Source of the DNA: Micromussa lordhowensis
Taxonomy: Eukaryota > Cnidaria > Anthozoa > Scleractinia > Lobophylliidae
DNA: 64,000 nt
Assembly (NCBI GenBank): GCA_964020085.1
Contig: OZ026597.1
Coordinates: 25,197,672 to 25,261,671, forward strand
Direction of reading: 5' to 3'
Under the pieces are notes generated by a model. That model was not told the DNA's origin, did no database searches, and worked only from the letters and a program-made list of their open reading frames with translations. Numbering within the stretch: the stretch's first letter is position 1; every line of letters starts with the position of its first letter. Both the position numbers and the translations under genes were made by a program. This document shows positions 21,701 through 32,884 of this stretch, piece by piece.

Positions 21701-24617
21701 CGGTGAATATCATGGCAGCTGTTCGATAGGGCACCATTTTGTTTTCAACTTTACCCTGCCTAGTTTAAATTTGAATTTTCGCAGATGTGAACAGAACCAT
21801 AATTGAATAAAATCGAATGGAGTATGATACGTTGAATCGTAATTCAGTTGAATATAATTAACATTTAGTGTGAACACGGCTTAAGATGTTGTAGGGTATT
21901 GAACAGTGGCTATTACTGTGTCTACTAAAGGTGAGCAGAGGAATGGAAACTCATTTATAAAGACCACCATAATTATTCTACTCTCAAAAAGAGTAAAACA
22001 GCAAAATGTAGAGAACCTCTCTTAAAGAAATGTTAGTATTAACTGCTAGAAACATTACCCCTCCCTCCCCCCCCCCCCCACCCCAAAAGGCCCAGGGTCC
22101 CCTCTAAGATCAAGGCACCTAAACACATTATGGTCAGATAATTTTAGTATTTTCATTTTGATGACTTGGTCTCTCTTTCACCTCAGACTGAAATGGTATA
22201 TAGCCACCGCTCAATATCTTCCACCATTCAGCTTTGAAACTGCCCCCTGGATTTATCACTGGACATTTATCGCTGGTATCAATACTTACCCGAACAAACA
22301 TTACTCGACCAAGAATGATGTATTTCCCTTCTTTCAGACGATGAACAATCTTTATATTATAGTCTTGAGCAATCTTGCACACCTACAACATTAATTGATT
22401 GGTGAGAAAAAAAAAGATTTTAGGAGAAAAAATAGATAACCTAAATTATGACAAACAATAATATTTTGGCTAGTTGTGGAGAAAAGCTTGGTGGAATTTA
22501 AAAAGGAAATAACCAAAAGCACCCAATTAAAGTAATATAGTAACCAATAGATTTATTGTAGAGACAAAAGCTATGGATTCTGATAAATTGTCCCCCTCCC
22601 CCAACACACCTCCATATCTCACTCCACCCCTTTAAGTGGATACCATCTCTATATATCGAAATTAGGCAATTCTGGTAATTTTTAAATGCCCGATTTAATT
22701 TCAAAACGTTTCTGGATCTCGATTTAACGCTTGGATGGTACAAATAATATTGACGGTTTAGGTATTGTGTTCAAACTTAGATGCTACTGTCGATAAGTGG
22801 ATTCAACTATTATTATGCAAATATACCGGTAATTATTTTCTTAATAAGAAAGCTATCATTTGACAGTCGCATTTTTAAGAAATTCAAGGAATTATTTTCT
22901 TCAAGAACTCGTTGTAATGTCATAAACTTTACGATCATTTTTATGAGATTTGGTATTTTTGTATTGAATTGGTTTTCTCTAGAAGAGATATAAATTGCAC
23001 TGAAAAATGGTTTCCATGGGTACTGAACGTTAATTTCGGTTCCATTAAATTTGCCAAAAGAACTTTTAACCTTGATATGACGTTATTATTCGTTTACCGT
23101 TTTGTAAAAAGCCTCCCGGCTGTTTACTGCCGACAGATGTTCCTAATTGGCCAAGAAAATGCGCGATAGGAAAATTAATTTTATTTTAGTATCAATATAA
23201 AACCTATTACTGGCATAAAGCTGAACAATTTTTACAGCTTACAACTAATTATTTCCGTAATCAAATTTACTCTGAGAAATGCGGAGTTTTCGCCCGCCAA
23301 AATGCTGCATTTAAGACGAGACGTGAGTCGAAAGGTGATATGTTGTTGTTACTCGTTATCAATCTATCGGCATAAGTTGAGTAATATTTGCATAATTCGT
23401 GGACAGATGACTGAATATGTGATATTGATAAAACTGTACATTCTTAAATTTTCATTTAAGTTCTTACCTCAAAAAATCTTTTGCTTTAATATTGTGACAT
23501 CAGTTGGTAGTATATGTATATGAAATTTACCCTTCTAACTACATAAACTATAGTGAATATTCTGCAAACACTATCTTGTAGTTTCATCCATGGAATCGTT
23601 AATTACAAGTACTTCAAATTTTGTTAACATGAAATTTAGCGAGAAATAGGCGTAATAACTTACCTGTTTATCTAATTCGGATTTGGGTTCCGTGCTCTCC
23701 AGTAGAGAAGGTAGTTCTTTTGTTTTAGGCCGAGTCTTTGGAGAACTTTTTTGATCTTTTGGTTTCGGTGGAGCTTGTTTTCTTTTCACGGCTGTGGTTT
23801 TCCTTATTTCCTCGGGTTCTTCCACAGAAAATTCCGTAAGACGGGAAGCCGAATTTTCCCCTTCTTCTTGATCAAACACGGAGTCGACCCCAGAATCTGA
23901 GTCCAATGAGCTCGGGCTTTGAATTTCTGGCTGATCTGTTTGTTGAACTTCAAGGTTGTCAATTTCATTCATGTTGTTTATTTGCTCCACGTCCAAAACT
24001 TGCCCTTGTCCGTTACTTAATTCCGTGTCGCTCTGTGCCTCGTCCTCTTCGATTTCTCTCTCCATTTGAATTAACTGCGGCAGCTCATCAAGATCAAACT
24101 TTGATGTCCTTCTGACAATCTCCATTAGGCAAATGATTACACCTCTGCAGCCCTCTCTGTAATCTTCAACCTCCACCACATCGTTCGATTCGAACAGTAT
24201 GGCTTCGGGAATACCATGACTTCGACACCATGTGAGAAACTGTTGCACATTTTCCCGGGAGCGAAATAGTTTGATCTCTCTACCGCACTTACTCATAGTG
24301 TGATAACGAAATTTCTTCCCGGGCACAGGAACGTTTTGCTCCCGAGAGTACGACTCCGCTTTCTCTTGTATGTAGTTCGCAAGTCGACAAAGTAACGATC
24401 CGTCTTCCAAAGCGTAGAAGAAAAACTCCGGAGAGATAACTACGTCGGGAAACAACTTGGCCAACCACTCGCTTTCGTCCTCCATCATGGCGTAAAGGAG
24501 CTCGTTCTCTTTTTCCCATCGCTTTACACTTTGTATGCTATTAGTTTTGAGCCTTCGAAAGTTGGCCCTGTTACGAGGAGTTACAGTGACCGCGACTTCT
24601 TGCGTCGCTGAAATCAT
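12380..24617 (-). CDS. GAS2-like cytoskeletal linker with giant repetitive tail (about 1536 aa)
   Basis: Five minus-strand exons joined in phase: 24617-23664, 22382-22290, 20942-20855, 16022-15891 and 15723-12380 (stop TGA). Total 4611 bases, 1537 codons. Residues 39-175 form a calponin-homology domain of the GAS2 type; residues 319-378 form the GAR (GAS2-related, microtubule-binding) domain; the rest is a long low-complexity tail. In the known GAS2L1-3 proteins the CH domain binds actin and the GAR domain binds microtubules, so the product probably cross-links the two. The tail is far longer than that of GAS2L1/2/3 and has a Glu-rich heptad array followed by a basic Lys/Pro/Thr/Ala region. 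I saw no clear SxIP EB1-binding motif. CH and GAR identity is firm; linkage of the last two exons to them is inferred from matching phases, splice sites and lack of a competing start codon. Confidence 0.82.
13745..14345 (-). repeat. In-frame 21-bp/42-bp coding tandem repeat
   Basis: Seven-residue units alternate as EEAKPVE and DEAELVE (variants [21 protein letters not shown]), so the full unit is 14 residues or 42 bp. Roughly two dozen or more heptads occupy residues about 880-1085 of the GAS2-like protein. Codon choice differs little between units, so the array looks young or homogenised. Heptads with repeated Val and Glu/Lys could form a long charged helix. Confidence 0.85.
15891..16022 (-). 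CDS. GAS2-like gene, exon 4: linker
   Basis: 44 codons between acceptor TTTGCACAG and donor GTAAAT, encoding a Ser/Pro-rich stretch ([20 protein letters not shown]) then a basic segment ([14 protein letters not shown]). Entry and exit phases agree with exons 3 and 5. No domain recognised. Confidence 0.65.
16023..20854. other. Third intron of the GAS2-like gene
   Basis: 4.8 kb of AT-rich DNA. Apart from the MITE-like element at 17219-17611 I see no gene. A 103-codon minus-strand frame at 19891-19580 ends at a donor-like AAG|GTAAAG and could mark an alternative first exon, but it matches no family I know and I do not call it. Confidence 0.45.
17219..17611. mobile_element. 393-bp MITE-like element, CAGGG ends
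   Basis: Begins CAGGGTCCGACATT and ends TTTCAGCCCCCTG. Near both ends are direct and inverted copies of GGCGACCAAAATT-type words. The layout is like that of the element at 1459-2351 but the sequence differs. No clear target duplication. Lies in the third GAS2-like intron. Confidence 0.4.
20855..20942 (-). CDS. GAS2-like gene, exon 3: second half of GAR domain
   Basis: Encodes [20 protein letters not shown] followed by [23 protein letters not shown] is the diagnostic end of the GAR domain. The donor (AAG|GTACCA) is weak, and the exon is too short to stand out as an open frame. Confidence 0.85.
21415..21881. mobile_element. 467-bp MITE, PIF/Harbinger-like, TAA target duplication
   Basis: Ends AGCCGTGTTCACA and TGTGAACACGGCT are perfect inverted repeats. 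TAA flanks both sides (21412-21414 and 21882-21884), as expected for Harbinger-type elements. The centre has a near-perfect hairpin at 21524-21566 (ACTTCAAACAACCC/GGGTTGTTTGAAGT type). Lies in the GAS2-like gene intron between exons 2 and 3. Confidence 0.7.
22290..22382 (-). CDS. GAS2-like gene, exon 2: first half of GAR domain
   Basis: 31 codons, containing [15 protein letters not shown] and [16 protein letters not shown]. The GKY..LG...FVR pattern is the hallmark of the GAR domain. Flanked by a good acceptor (TGTTGTAG) and donor (GTAAGT). Confidence 0.88.
23664..24617 (-). CDS. GAS2-like gene, exon 1: start codon and CH domain
   Basis: 318 codons from ATG 24617, ending GATAAACAG|GTAAGT. 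Residues 41-80 ([20 protein letters not shown] onward, then [19 protein letters not shown]) and 95-171 ([55 protein letters not shown]) follow the GAS2-type CH pattern closely. Residues 175-318 are an acidic, Ser-rich linker with a basic stretch [20 protein letters not shown]. No upstream in-frame ATG was noted, so this is taken as the start. Confidence 0.9.
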
Positions 24618-27600
24618 CGTTCGTACTGTCTGGTTTCCGGTAACCCTCTAGAAAATTTGTTCAAATCACCATAATACCTTGTTCTTCAGATCTACGGCGA
24701 TCCTTGCTCTGTTACGTCGTTAGTCCACCATCGTAATAACCTGCTCGATGGAACTGATCTTTCAAGACAACCACTCAACGATGCTCATTTCGATTGTTGC
24801 ATGTGAAATTGCCTGTTAAATAATTCCCACAGGCGGGAATATTAAATATTGTTTATGACAGCCAGGGTGACAGGATATTTTCTTTTCTGCCCAATTTCGT
24901 GTAACGCAAACCCTGTTAATTCTCTCGAGAGAATTGCCAACAGGAAATATCAGGACAAAAATTCCAGCTAATAAACACTCCAAAAGCACAACCAATCTAT
25001 TTATAGTCGTGCGATAGCTTGGCGTATATTGGCTCAACACAATTAGCTACAATTTATTCAGTTGTTTTGTGGTGATAAAAGGTTTGGAATAATATCCTAA
25101 TTTGAATAGCATTAGGGCCGATCGTTCCAAAGAATAGCCGACAACAAAAACATCAATCGATTCTATTGTTTCGTCGAAAACAAAAGTCGATCTCAGACGA
25201 AATTGGAACTTATCTGTTTCCAAAGCAAAGCCAGTCCTGTTCGCCAGCTCTAAGAGACCACTGCCGTTGAAAAAAATGTCAGGTATTCAAGTCAAAACAA
25301 GACTTATTAAAGATGCATAGATGAGCGTTGATTTTGTTGTCCCAGAGATCGTTTGCCTTGAACGTCTTACAACGCGAACCGTTCTATCTTGTAGCATTCA
25401 AAAAAGACACGATCATTCGCGACCCTCCAACCGGAAACAGCGGGTATTCCTTTCGCAGACCGGAAATATAACAAGCGGAAATGACGGTTGTGTTGCAGAG
25501 ACGTGTGATACACAGGACAGTTCTTTATTTTCTTTGATAGGTCAAATGACGGGTTAATTATATGGCGTTACTTCTTCTATTTTTCAAGAGGGTAAATAAG
25601 ACTTTTCAATGTGTTAACTGATAAATAGGATTAACCTTTCATCAGAAGTGATCTATTCTTCGTTTTATGCCTTCCTTTTCAGTTTGGGGATTTTCGCTCT
25701 GGCAGTCGTTTGTAGCCATCTTAAAGAGTTCCTTTATCAGTCCCTGATACCTCTTGACTATCAGATTGAAATCACGCCAACAGTTACACTGTCATGTTAT
25801 CGCCAGTCCATCTTCTTCCCTATTTGTTGACAATTACATCATTGCAAGTTTCAGTCTTTTTTTGTAATAATGATATCTTAAGTATATGACATCATTCTGA
25901 TCATACGAAATGAGATTCAAATACTATATTCTAAAATAATAATAATGAAAGAGGAAAAACAGCGGACAAAAGTGAAAATTTCCACGGCTCGAAACCTTAG
26001 GGATTTCGATATTCGTTTTTCAAACAAGAGAAAATGAGGCCGAATTAAAAAATTTGCTTTCGAAAGGCGATGATGGTAGGAAATTTTGATAAATGTGTGG
26101 GCATGTGGGTCAAAAGGGTGCGGGAAGGTAAAACAATACTTGGATCAGACAAAGAGACAGTCTTGCGGTTGAAATATTTTTAGATAAAAAACAGGCGAAG
26201 GAAGTACGAACTGAGGGAGGGAGGAGACCTCATGACGTCACTGCTAGGATTACACTCGTGTGGTTAATATTGTACTACAGCTTTTCCTTTTATGTCACTG
26301 CCGGCTTAAAGGACAATATCACGGCTGTCACGATACGACCAGCTAATGACGGTGCCATTTGGTCTAACTTTTGTACCTCGGTTTCCTAGACTAGTCTTTT
26401 TAACCAACAAGGAGCGATGCGTGACAAATCGAACCGAGGCGCTAGGCTGTGGGGTCTCATTTAGCGTTACACCAAACACCAGATATTGTTTCAGTCACAC
26501 TACTTAATTATATCAGTTAATATCGGTGACGCCGCCACGGTCGTTAACACGTACTTGAAAACACCGACTAAAATACTCTGGCGGATTATAAATGTGGGTA
26601 GGTGTTTAAAGGAGTACGTCACGGTATTTTGAGTTATTTCTACCATCGACAAAATTACCTCTAAATTCAAGGAAACCCGAAAATAATACTTTAAAAAGAT
26701 AGAAAAACACTAAAAAGATAATAATAAACCATAAAGGAACAAGGATGGTTAAGGATGGAGAAGATTGGCACGGATTACAAACAACAATATTGAAAAATGT
26801 AGGCTAAATTTTTTCAAACTGTTTAACCGCGACACAGCTCCTTTAAGAACACCGACTAAAACTGTCTCTGGCGTTTTATAAATGTCGAAACTTACCGTAA
26901 CTAAGTAAGTAACTAGAGCCTAGTACACGGTTTAGCTAGGGCTTTCTCAATTGGGGGAAAAACCATGAATTTCTGTGTTGTTGCAACGCTAACTACCCCC
27001 ATCCTAACTCTGAATAAGGTTACCTCAGAGTCGTACAAATTGGCCAAAACAGTAGTCAGAAAGTTCATATAGCCTACGTGTACACGTATCCACAACCCCT
27101 CCCTCCCTGCTCCATAGGATACACACCGCCCCCTCCGTTTCCACTCAGGGGCTACATGCAGGCTGAATTTACTGAAACTCGAAATGAGCGCGGCGTACTT
27201 AGTAAGTACTGAGTTTTGGCCGCGCGAAAATTGGGGAGAGCGCGGCCAAAACTCGTTCGCTCGCCGATCCTGGGTTTTCTTTTCGCTAAAAACGCACAGG
27301 AACGCTTGCTACGCAGGCTAATTGCTTAATGATCACAACTGTTTACCAAAGCACTCCCGCTGCTGACACACATGCTAGGTCGGCTAATTAGCTGTCAAAC
27401 AAAGACTTTGTCACCCCCTGTAGGGTGTTGTCCATAAACACTTTCTCTGTTCCCAAGAGAAAAATTAGAGAATCAACGAGAACACTGACTTGCAAGTTAG
27501 ATAATTTTAACTGTCTGGGCTTTGAATAACATGGACCAGCTTTAAAACCACAATTTAAAGTATTAAGGAAACCTAATGGTTCGAGTTTGGGACTAAAGCG

Positions 27601-27689
27601 GTCAGTGAAAAAAAAAAATACCATCATGTTGGATTTCCGGATCGAGTGGTTCAAGTTCAAGCCCAGGCCGGGTCATTTCATTGTGTTCA

Positions 27690-27900
27690 GGGCAAGACAC
27701 TCAACTCTCGCACTGCAGAGGCACCCTGTAGAGGCAGCCTGGGCACCGCACTTGAAATCCTGAGGTTGCGGGTTTAAGTCCCGCTCTGATTACTAAGCTG
27801 GAGTTGTTTCACGGTACACCCTAGTTCAACTCCTCGGTCATGCTTGTAAATAGCCAACTGGTGAGTCTCTCGCCAGTTGAGATTTTTAAGCCTATTACGT
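27690..27900 (+). mobile_element. SINE-like fragment
   Basis: Contains GCAAGACACTCAACTCTCGC, like a conserved stretch of the SINE family at 7578 and 36432. It also has a tRNA B-box-like GCGGGTTTAAGTCCCGC and a body with TGTAAATAGCCAACTGG and its partial inverse CCAGTTGAGA. Ends are not defined. Confidence 0.4.
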
Positions 27901-28770
27901 TTAGTTGATTTATTTGTTTCTTTCAGTGTAAGTGGTATGCCTGTGAACTAGCTAGGTGTAGCTGACCGTATTGACCACTATAAACAACAACATTGAAAGA
28001 GGTTTTTTTGCCTGTCTCCACCCAAGCGTATAATGGCTGGCGGCGATGTGTGTCGCGATGGACGGACATGCGATGGAAGGACTTGCATCTATCAAGGGGA
28101 TTAAAGATAGTGAAGATAGTGCTAGGTGCTTAACGATAAGACCTGGAGCCTGAGTGCGACTCAAGTTTAACCAACTAAACAAGTTTCTCCTTTCTGAAAG
28201 ATTCAAGAGTCCAACAAGGAAATGAAAGAAAATATAGACTTAATTGTACAAAAATATGATTTATTCACTCTTTCACGCGCGGATAAAGTATACGAAATCT
28301 ACAAAGATTTGAAAAGAGTTTGAAAAAGACGATGCGCTATTTTGCTAAATATCTTTGCACACTTTCTATCCACTGTTTAATTCAAACGAGTTTCCCTGTG
28401 ATGTTGTTCTACGATTGCTCTGTAGCGAGTAACGAGTCAGTAACGGTTAATCAGCTATTGTCGTCAAACTGTCGGCGTTTTATTATTTATATTAAAATGA
28501 TGATCTACTATTTTGTCATAATTGTTATGTTACCCAAGTCTCTATGGAAAAGAATTTCATATGAAGTACATTATTTTGCCTCCGATCGCACGCTTCTATT
28601 TACATCTGTCTAGGTTACTGAATGCGAATATCTTCATAACTGGAAAAAGAACGTCTATGTCGTAGCCATGTCTGCAATTAGAACAAGGAATTGATTAGAA
28701 AACAATAACTAAGTGCTGTGTATAGTTAGCCTGCGTTACAAGCGTTGCTGTACGAAGAACTTTTCCGGCC

Positions 28771-28882
28771 GCTTTTCCGCATTCTGGCCGCGTATAATTA
28801 GAGCGAGGGCAAAACCCAACCCTTACTTCGTTGATTTTTTTCGCCCTCGCTCCAATTTACGCGCTGCCAGAATGCGGAAAAG
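28771..28882. repeat. Foldback repeat
   Basis: The left arm 28771-28810 (GCTTTTCCGCATTCTGGCCG onward) is matched inverted by 28843-28882 with few mismatches around a 32-base loop. The arms include GAGCGAGGGC/GCCCTCGCTC. No coding content. Confidence 0.6.
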
Positions 28883-29316
28883 CTCTCCGTACGGTAAAGC
28901 TGGTGTACAGTAAATGAGAAAAACAATGAAAATGGCTTTCTCCCCAAATTTGTGACTATTATTTTAGGAAGGAACGCTACTTGCGACATAAGCGACGGCA
29001 GTTGTGATTACAATGAGTCCACCTCCACCCCACTCCCAACCTTTGAATACCAATAAACCTGTTTATCAAAACTTCCAAAGGCTTTTTTGTCATTCTTCTT
29101 TTTCTTCATCTAAGAAATACAGATATATGAACAATGCGCATGATTATCATATTTCCACGTTACCGACACGCTGTTGATCTCCTCCACGCGACGTTATAGC
29201 TCAGCTGTATTGGAGATAGCCAAGCAATTCCGCGGTGTGTGACAATCGATAAGACTGAAGAGAGCAACTCTAACTTATAAAACATGCTATGTTCCAAGAT
29301 GGCTCCACCTTACCTA

Positions 29317-32300
29317 TCAGAAATAAATAACTTCTTGCGGTGTGCCCGAACTCTTGTCTTTTTGCTGTCGTTCCTTGTCGTCCTCGTCTTTAGGAAGGAG
29401 GCGAGCATGGCGTTGAGTTCGGGGTGATGACAAGTGAGGCAGGTTGTGCTTGAGCCTGCTCTGTTGATGGTCAGCTTTTATCTGCTGAGGCGGTGACGTG
29501 TCGCCTCGTACTGGCCTAAATCGAGCACTTTTGACTGCACTGAAGAGTTCATAAACAAGACTTGCTTTAAAACAAGTGTCAAATGCTATATCACATTCTC
29601 ACGAAAGGATTAGTACAACACGTCATGGATGTGTTACCGCATCGCAGTCGTTAAATGAGTGGATAATCTAGAGAATACCGTGCATTGTTATGTTAGCAAT
29701 CATCCGAGGTCTGAAATTCGAAGGTAGAGAGGTATTGTGAATCTATAGCAGGTTTTCTTAACATGGGACCGAGTGTCTTCATTGGCGTTAAGCAAAACGT
29801 CAAGAACGAAAACATTATTCTGGTTACAACAACATTCATACTCATATTTCAACGCTTACCTATCGCTATCTGTTCCAGCTTCAGCCTGTTGAAAAATATA
29901 TCCACGAACGTGAATAGGATGTTGTCAAATCAAGGGACATTTTAAGGTTACTCTACCAGAAAATATGCGACAAGCTTAACTCGAGAGCCCATTCCTGTTA
30001 AAATTACTGCCCTTTCTTTTCCTAGAGCAACATTTTCAAAACCAAAAAACCGTCACTACAATTCCAAAACAATTCCAAGCTCTATTTACATACGTTCCAC
30101 TTCGTCTGCACTTCCTCTGTATCTGGGGTCAGGAAATTTCTTTTTTACACTGAGTGACGTATTATTTTACTGGACCAATCCCAAGGAACGCTGTAACCGG
30201 TGCAGACCGCCTCACACTTTGAAGGGGTTACCAGTGAGTCGTTTCACTTTTGATTGACTTTGCAACTCCCTGGTAGCTTAATTAACCTCTTAGTTAGACC
30301 TGTTCATTGACCTCTTACCAGTTTGAATCCCTTACAGTGATTCAACAACAGGACATAAATCTCACCTCTTGTCCAGGCAGTGGTGAAGGCGTAGGAGTTT
30401 GTGTAGGCGAAGAGGATGCCGAGTCTGAAGCCAGATCACCTGAAGAAATATTGACAGCATAAATGCAACTACTGGAGGTAAGACAGAGAGCCACCCTTCC
30501 CATGACATATTAATCACAAGCACTTATCCATCAGTAGCCACAATCAGCGACAAAATTGTAGACACATTCCCTTTCTAACCCCCTATTTCGTCACTGTGAA
30601 CCCTTTTTAGCCCTCCTAGCTTGTCAACTCAACCCCCCTCACCCCCAAACAATGTTGTGCCGCAATTGCTGTGATCTTGAGGAACAAACAAGCAACATTG
30701 AATTGGGGAGCGGGGCCTTTTCCACAATTTTTTGCGCGATTAAAAGAGTGGTGTTATTTGGTGCACTAAAAGTACTAAGGAAAGACAATGTATCAACTAA
30801 TTATGTCGCCGATTGCAGCCTGACCCTACCTTCCCTGCATCATATCCTACTTCAACCGGGTTTGTTATTGGCTGTATTTCAGTTACCGTGCTTTGACCCA
30901 GAGCCGCATAGCACAGCCTGTCATATCGGTTTCAATTTGTTGCGATCAACAAAGATCCCCTGTATGTTTGGATGTGGTAAAAGCTGAGCCAACGCTGTCG
31001 ACGAACTGCGCAAGCTTTACATGTCCACTCGTCTTTCCTCGTCTTTCAAAATCCTGAACTGTTGTTAGACTTTTGTCTCGGATTAGATCTCCCACTCTCC
31101 CCTCCCAATAGCACAAAGTGTCCTGTTTCATAGACCCCCAGTTCATTATACCTGTAGATCCAGTCTGTTCTATATGCTCTTTACTGCTGCTTTTGGGCAG
31201 AAATGACCAGCCTCCTCCCCCGCTGGACCGTCGCTTGTGTTTTGTCTTTGGACTCGCTCCAGCCACGGGACTAATCGCACCTGGAAGCTGTCTTGACGGA
31301 AATACCATACCAGTTCTCTCGGTTCTCATAGAGCTCGCTCGGTTTATGTTGTCGGGTTTTAGTTTGCTGTCAAAACCGCTGAAAGTCTCAGCCCTCTTGG
31401 GTCCTCCCCCGGGCACAGCTAGGGAGCTTCCTTGCGTATCACTTTGGGCCTCTTCTGAGGAGGGCTCCTCGCTGGACAGTGTGGATTGTACCTGCTGTAT
31501 AGCGGTCACTAAGGACTCCCTGAAGTGAGACAACGACAAGGTAATTGAAAATAAATATTTTCCAGCGAACTCTAGACATTATTACTTGACTACTTTGTTC
31601 TTTCTTGCTACTAACAATGAGGACTGGCAGGATGAAACAACTTGATGGGTGTGGTAGTATTGATGTGACATAATACATTGACTAAAACTATAGTATAGAC
31701 GCTTAAGACCACAGAGAGGACTGATCAAATGATCACATGGAAAAAAATTTTTTTAAATATATTCCTTAATATATGTTGACTGATCAACATACTTAGCCTT
31801 TGATAGTTCCTTGCTGTGTTCAGCATCCAATTTGGACTGAAATGAAACAGGAAAAAAACTGGTAAACACACAAAACGATTGACTGAAAACCTTAATTAAA
31901 AAAAAAAACAGTCGACTTTGGCGCGGCGTTACTTTGATAACTAACCTTTTCCAGGGCTTCAATTTGACAGACGAGTTCCTTTAAAGAAGAGAAACAAAAT
32001 TGAACATTAGTAACCGCGTTGAATAAAACGCGGAGCGAGATTTCAGAACCAAGTGTGTACAACGAGTTCATCGGCGTGATTACACGCGAGTGAGTGCGTG
32101 TACGTATCTGTAAGTGTGGGGTGCTCATACCTGCATCTCAGCCAAGTGCTTTCCTCTATCCGCGTCTTCAACCTCTTTGTTTTGAATTTGCTCTGTAAAT
32201 TAAATCAAATTTCTTTACATTGCTTACACCACAAGCTCAGTTCACAGGAGAAAAAAGTAAAAGAGCTAGCCAGACAAAACAGAGGTCGAGAAAGGCATGA

Positions 32301-32727
32301 CGGGTAACGTTAAGTTTTGGTCACATATCTTCAGCCATTTGTAAACTTTTAAGTAAGAGTATCTGTATTTGCTGTGAATTGGGGATTGTTCCTATTTTTG
32401 AGATGAAATGATTTTACCCCTTCCCTACCAGAGCCAAACATCCTCTCCAACTACCGGCCATAATGAATTTTTTTCCAACAAAAGGTCATAACTGATTCAA
32501 GCCATCTCGAACAACGGGGCTCTCAGTAGCGTCCTTTGTTTGGGGACGTGTATATACTTCATTGGTAGGGAAAGATTTTTAAGGATTTCAGGAAATGAAA
32601 AAACAATCAGACACAATTTTCGTCACGGATCGCAAAGGCTGATGCATACCAGTTAGGACGTTGGCTCGTCGGATAATAATCTTCCTTCTCTCTCCCGCAG
32701 CTGTGGTGAAAAGACTGTCATCCAGGT
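29317..32727 (-). CDS. RhoGEF C-terminal tail exons
   Basis: After the PH domain come a basic segment (GERRKIIIRRANVL), then short coiled-coil exons (EQIQNKEVEDADRGKHLAEM, ELVCQIEALEK, SKLDAEHSKELSKA). The 368-base exon 31519-31152 has the family motif PKRAETFSGFDSKL, and KHKRRSSGGGGWSFLPKSSS. Small exons at 30439 and 29885 follow. The last exon, 29539-29317, encodes a charged stretch (LPKDEDDKERQQKDKSSG) and ends EVIYF before TGA. Confidence 0.85.
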
Positions 32728-32840
32728 CTACGAAAAAAAATATAAGTGAATATTACATTTTATACTCATTTTACATAATACTCTAGAGAGAATTAAAACG
32801 ATTTTAAATGCAAGGGCTAACTGCACTTGACCAACAGCAC

Positions 32841-32884
<44 letters not shown>

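Larger units (their letters stand above)
24618..29316. other. Intergenic region upstream of the GAS2-like gene, downstream of the RhoGEF
   Basis: No coding frame I can support. The GAS2-like promoter (minus strand) should lie just above 24618. The RhoGEF 3' UTR occupies the upper end; a minus-strand AATAAA lies at 28479-28484. Contains a SINE-like piece near 27690-27900 and a foldback at 28771-28882. Confidence 0.5.

Noticed and set aside
30652..30987. Plus-strand frame with a kinase-like IELGSGAFSTIF and ALKVLRK
   Set aside because: The likeness to a glycine loop and catalytic Lys is short, nothing further of a kinase follows, and the frame overlaps RhoGEF intron DNA on the other strand. 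Probably chance or a tiny relic.
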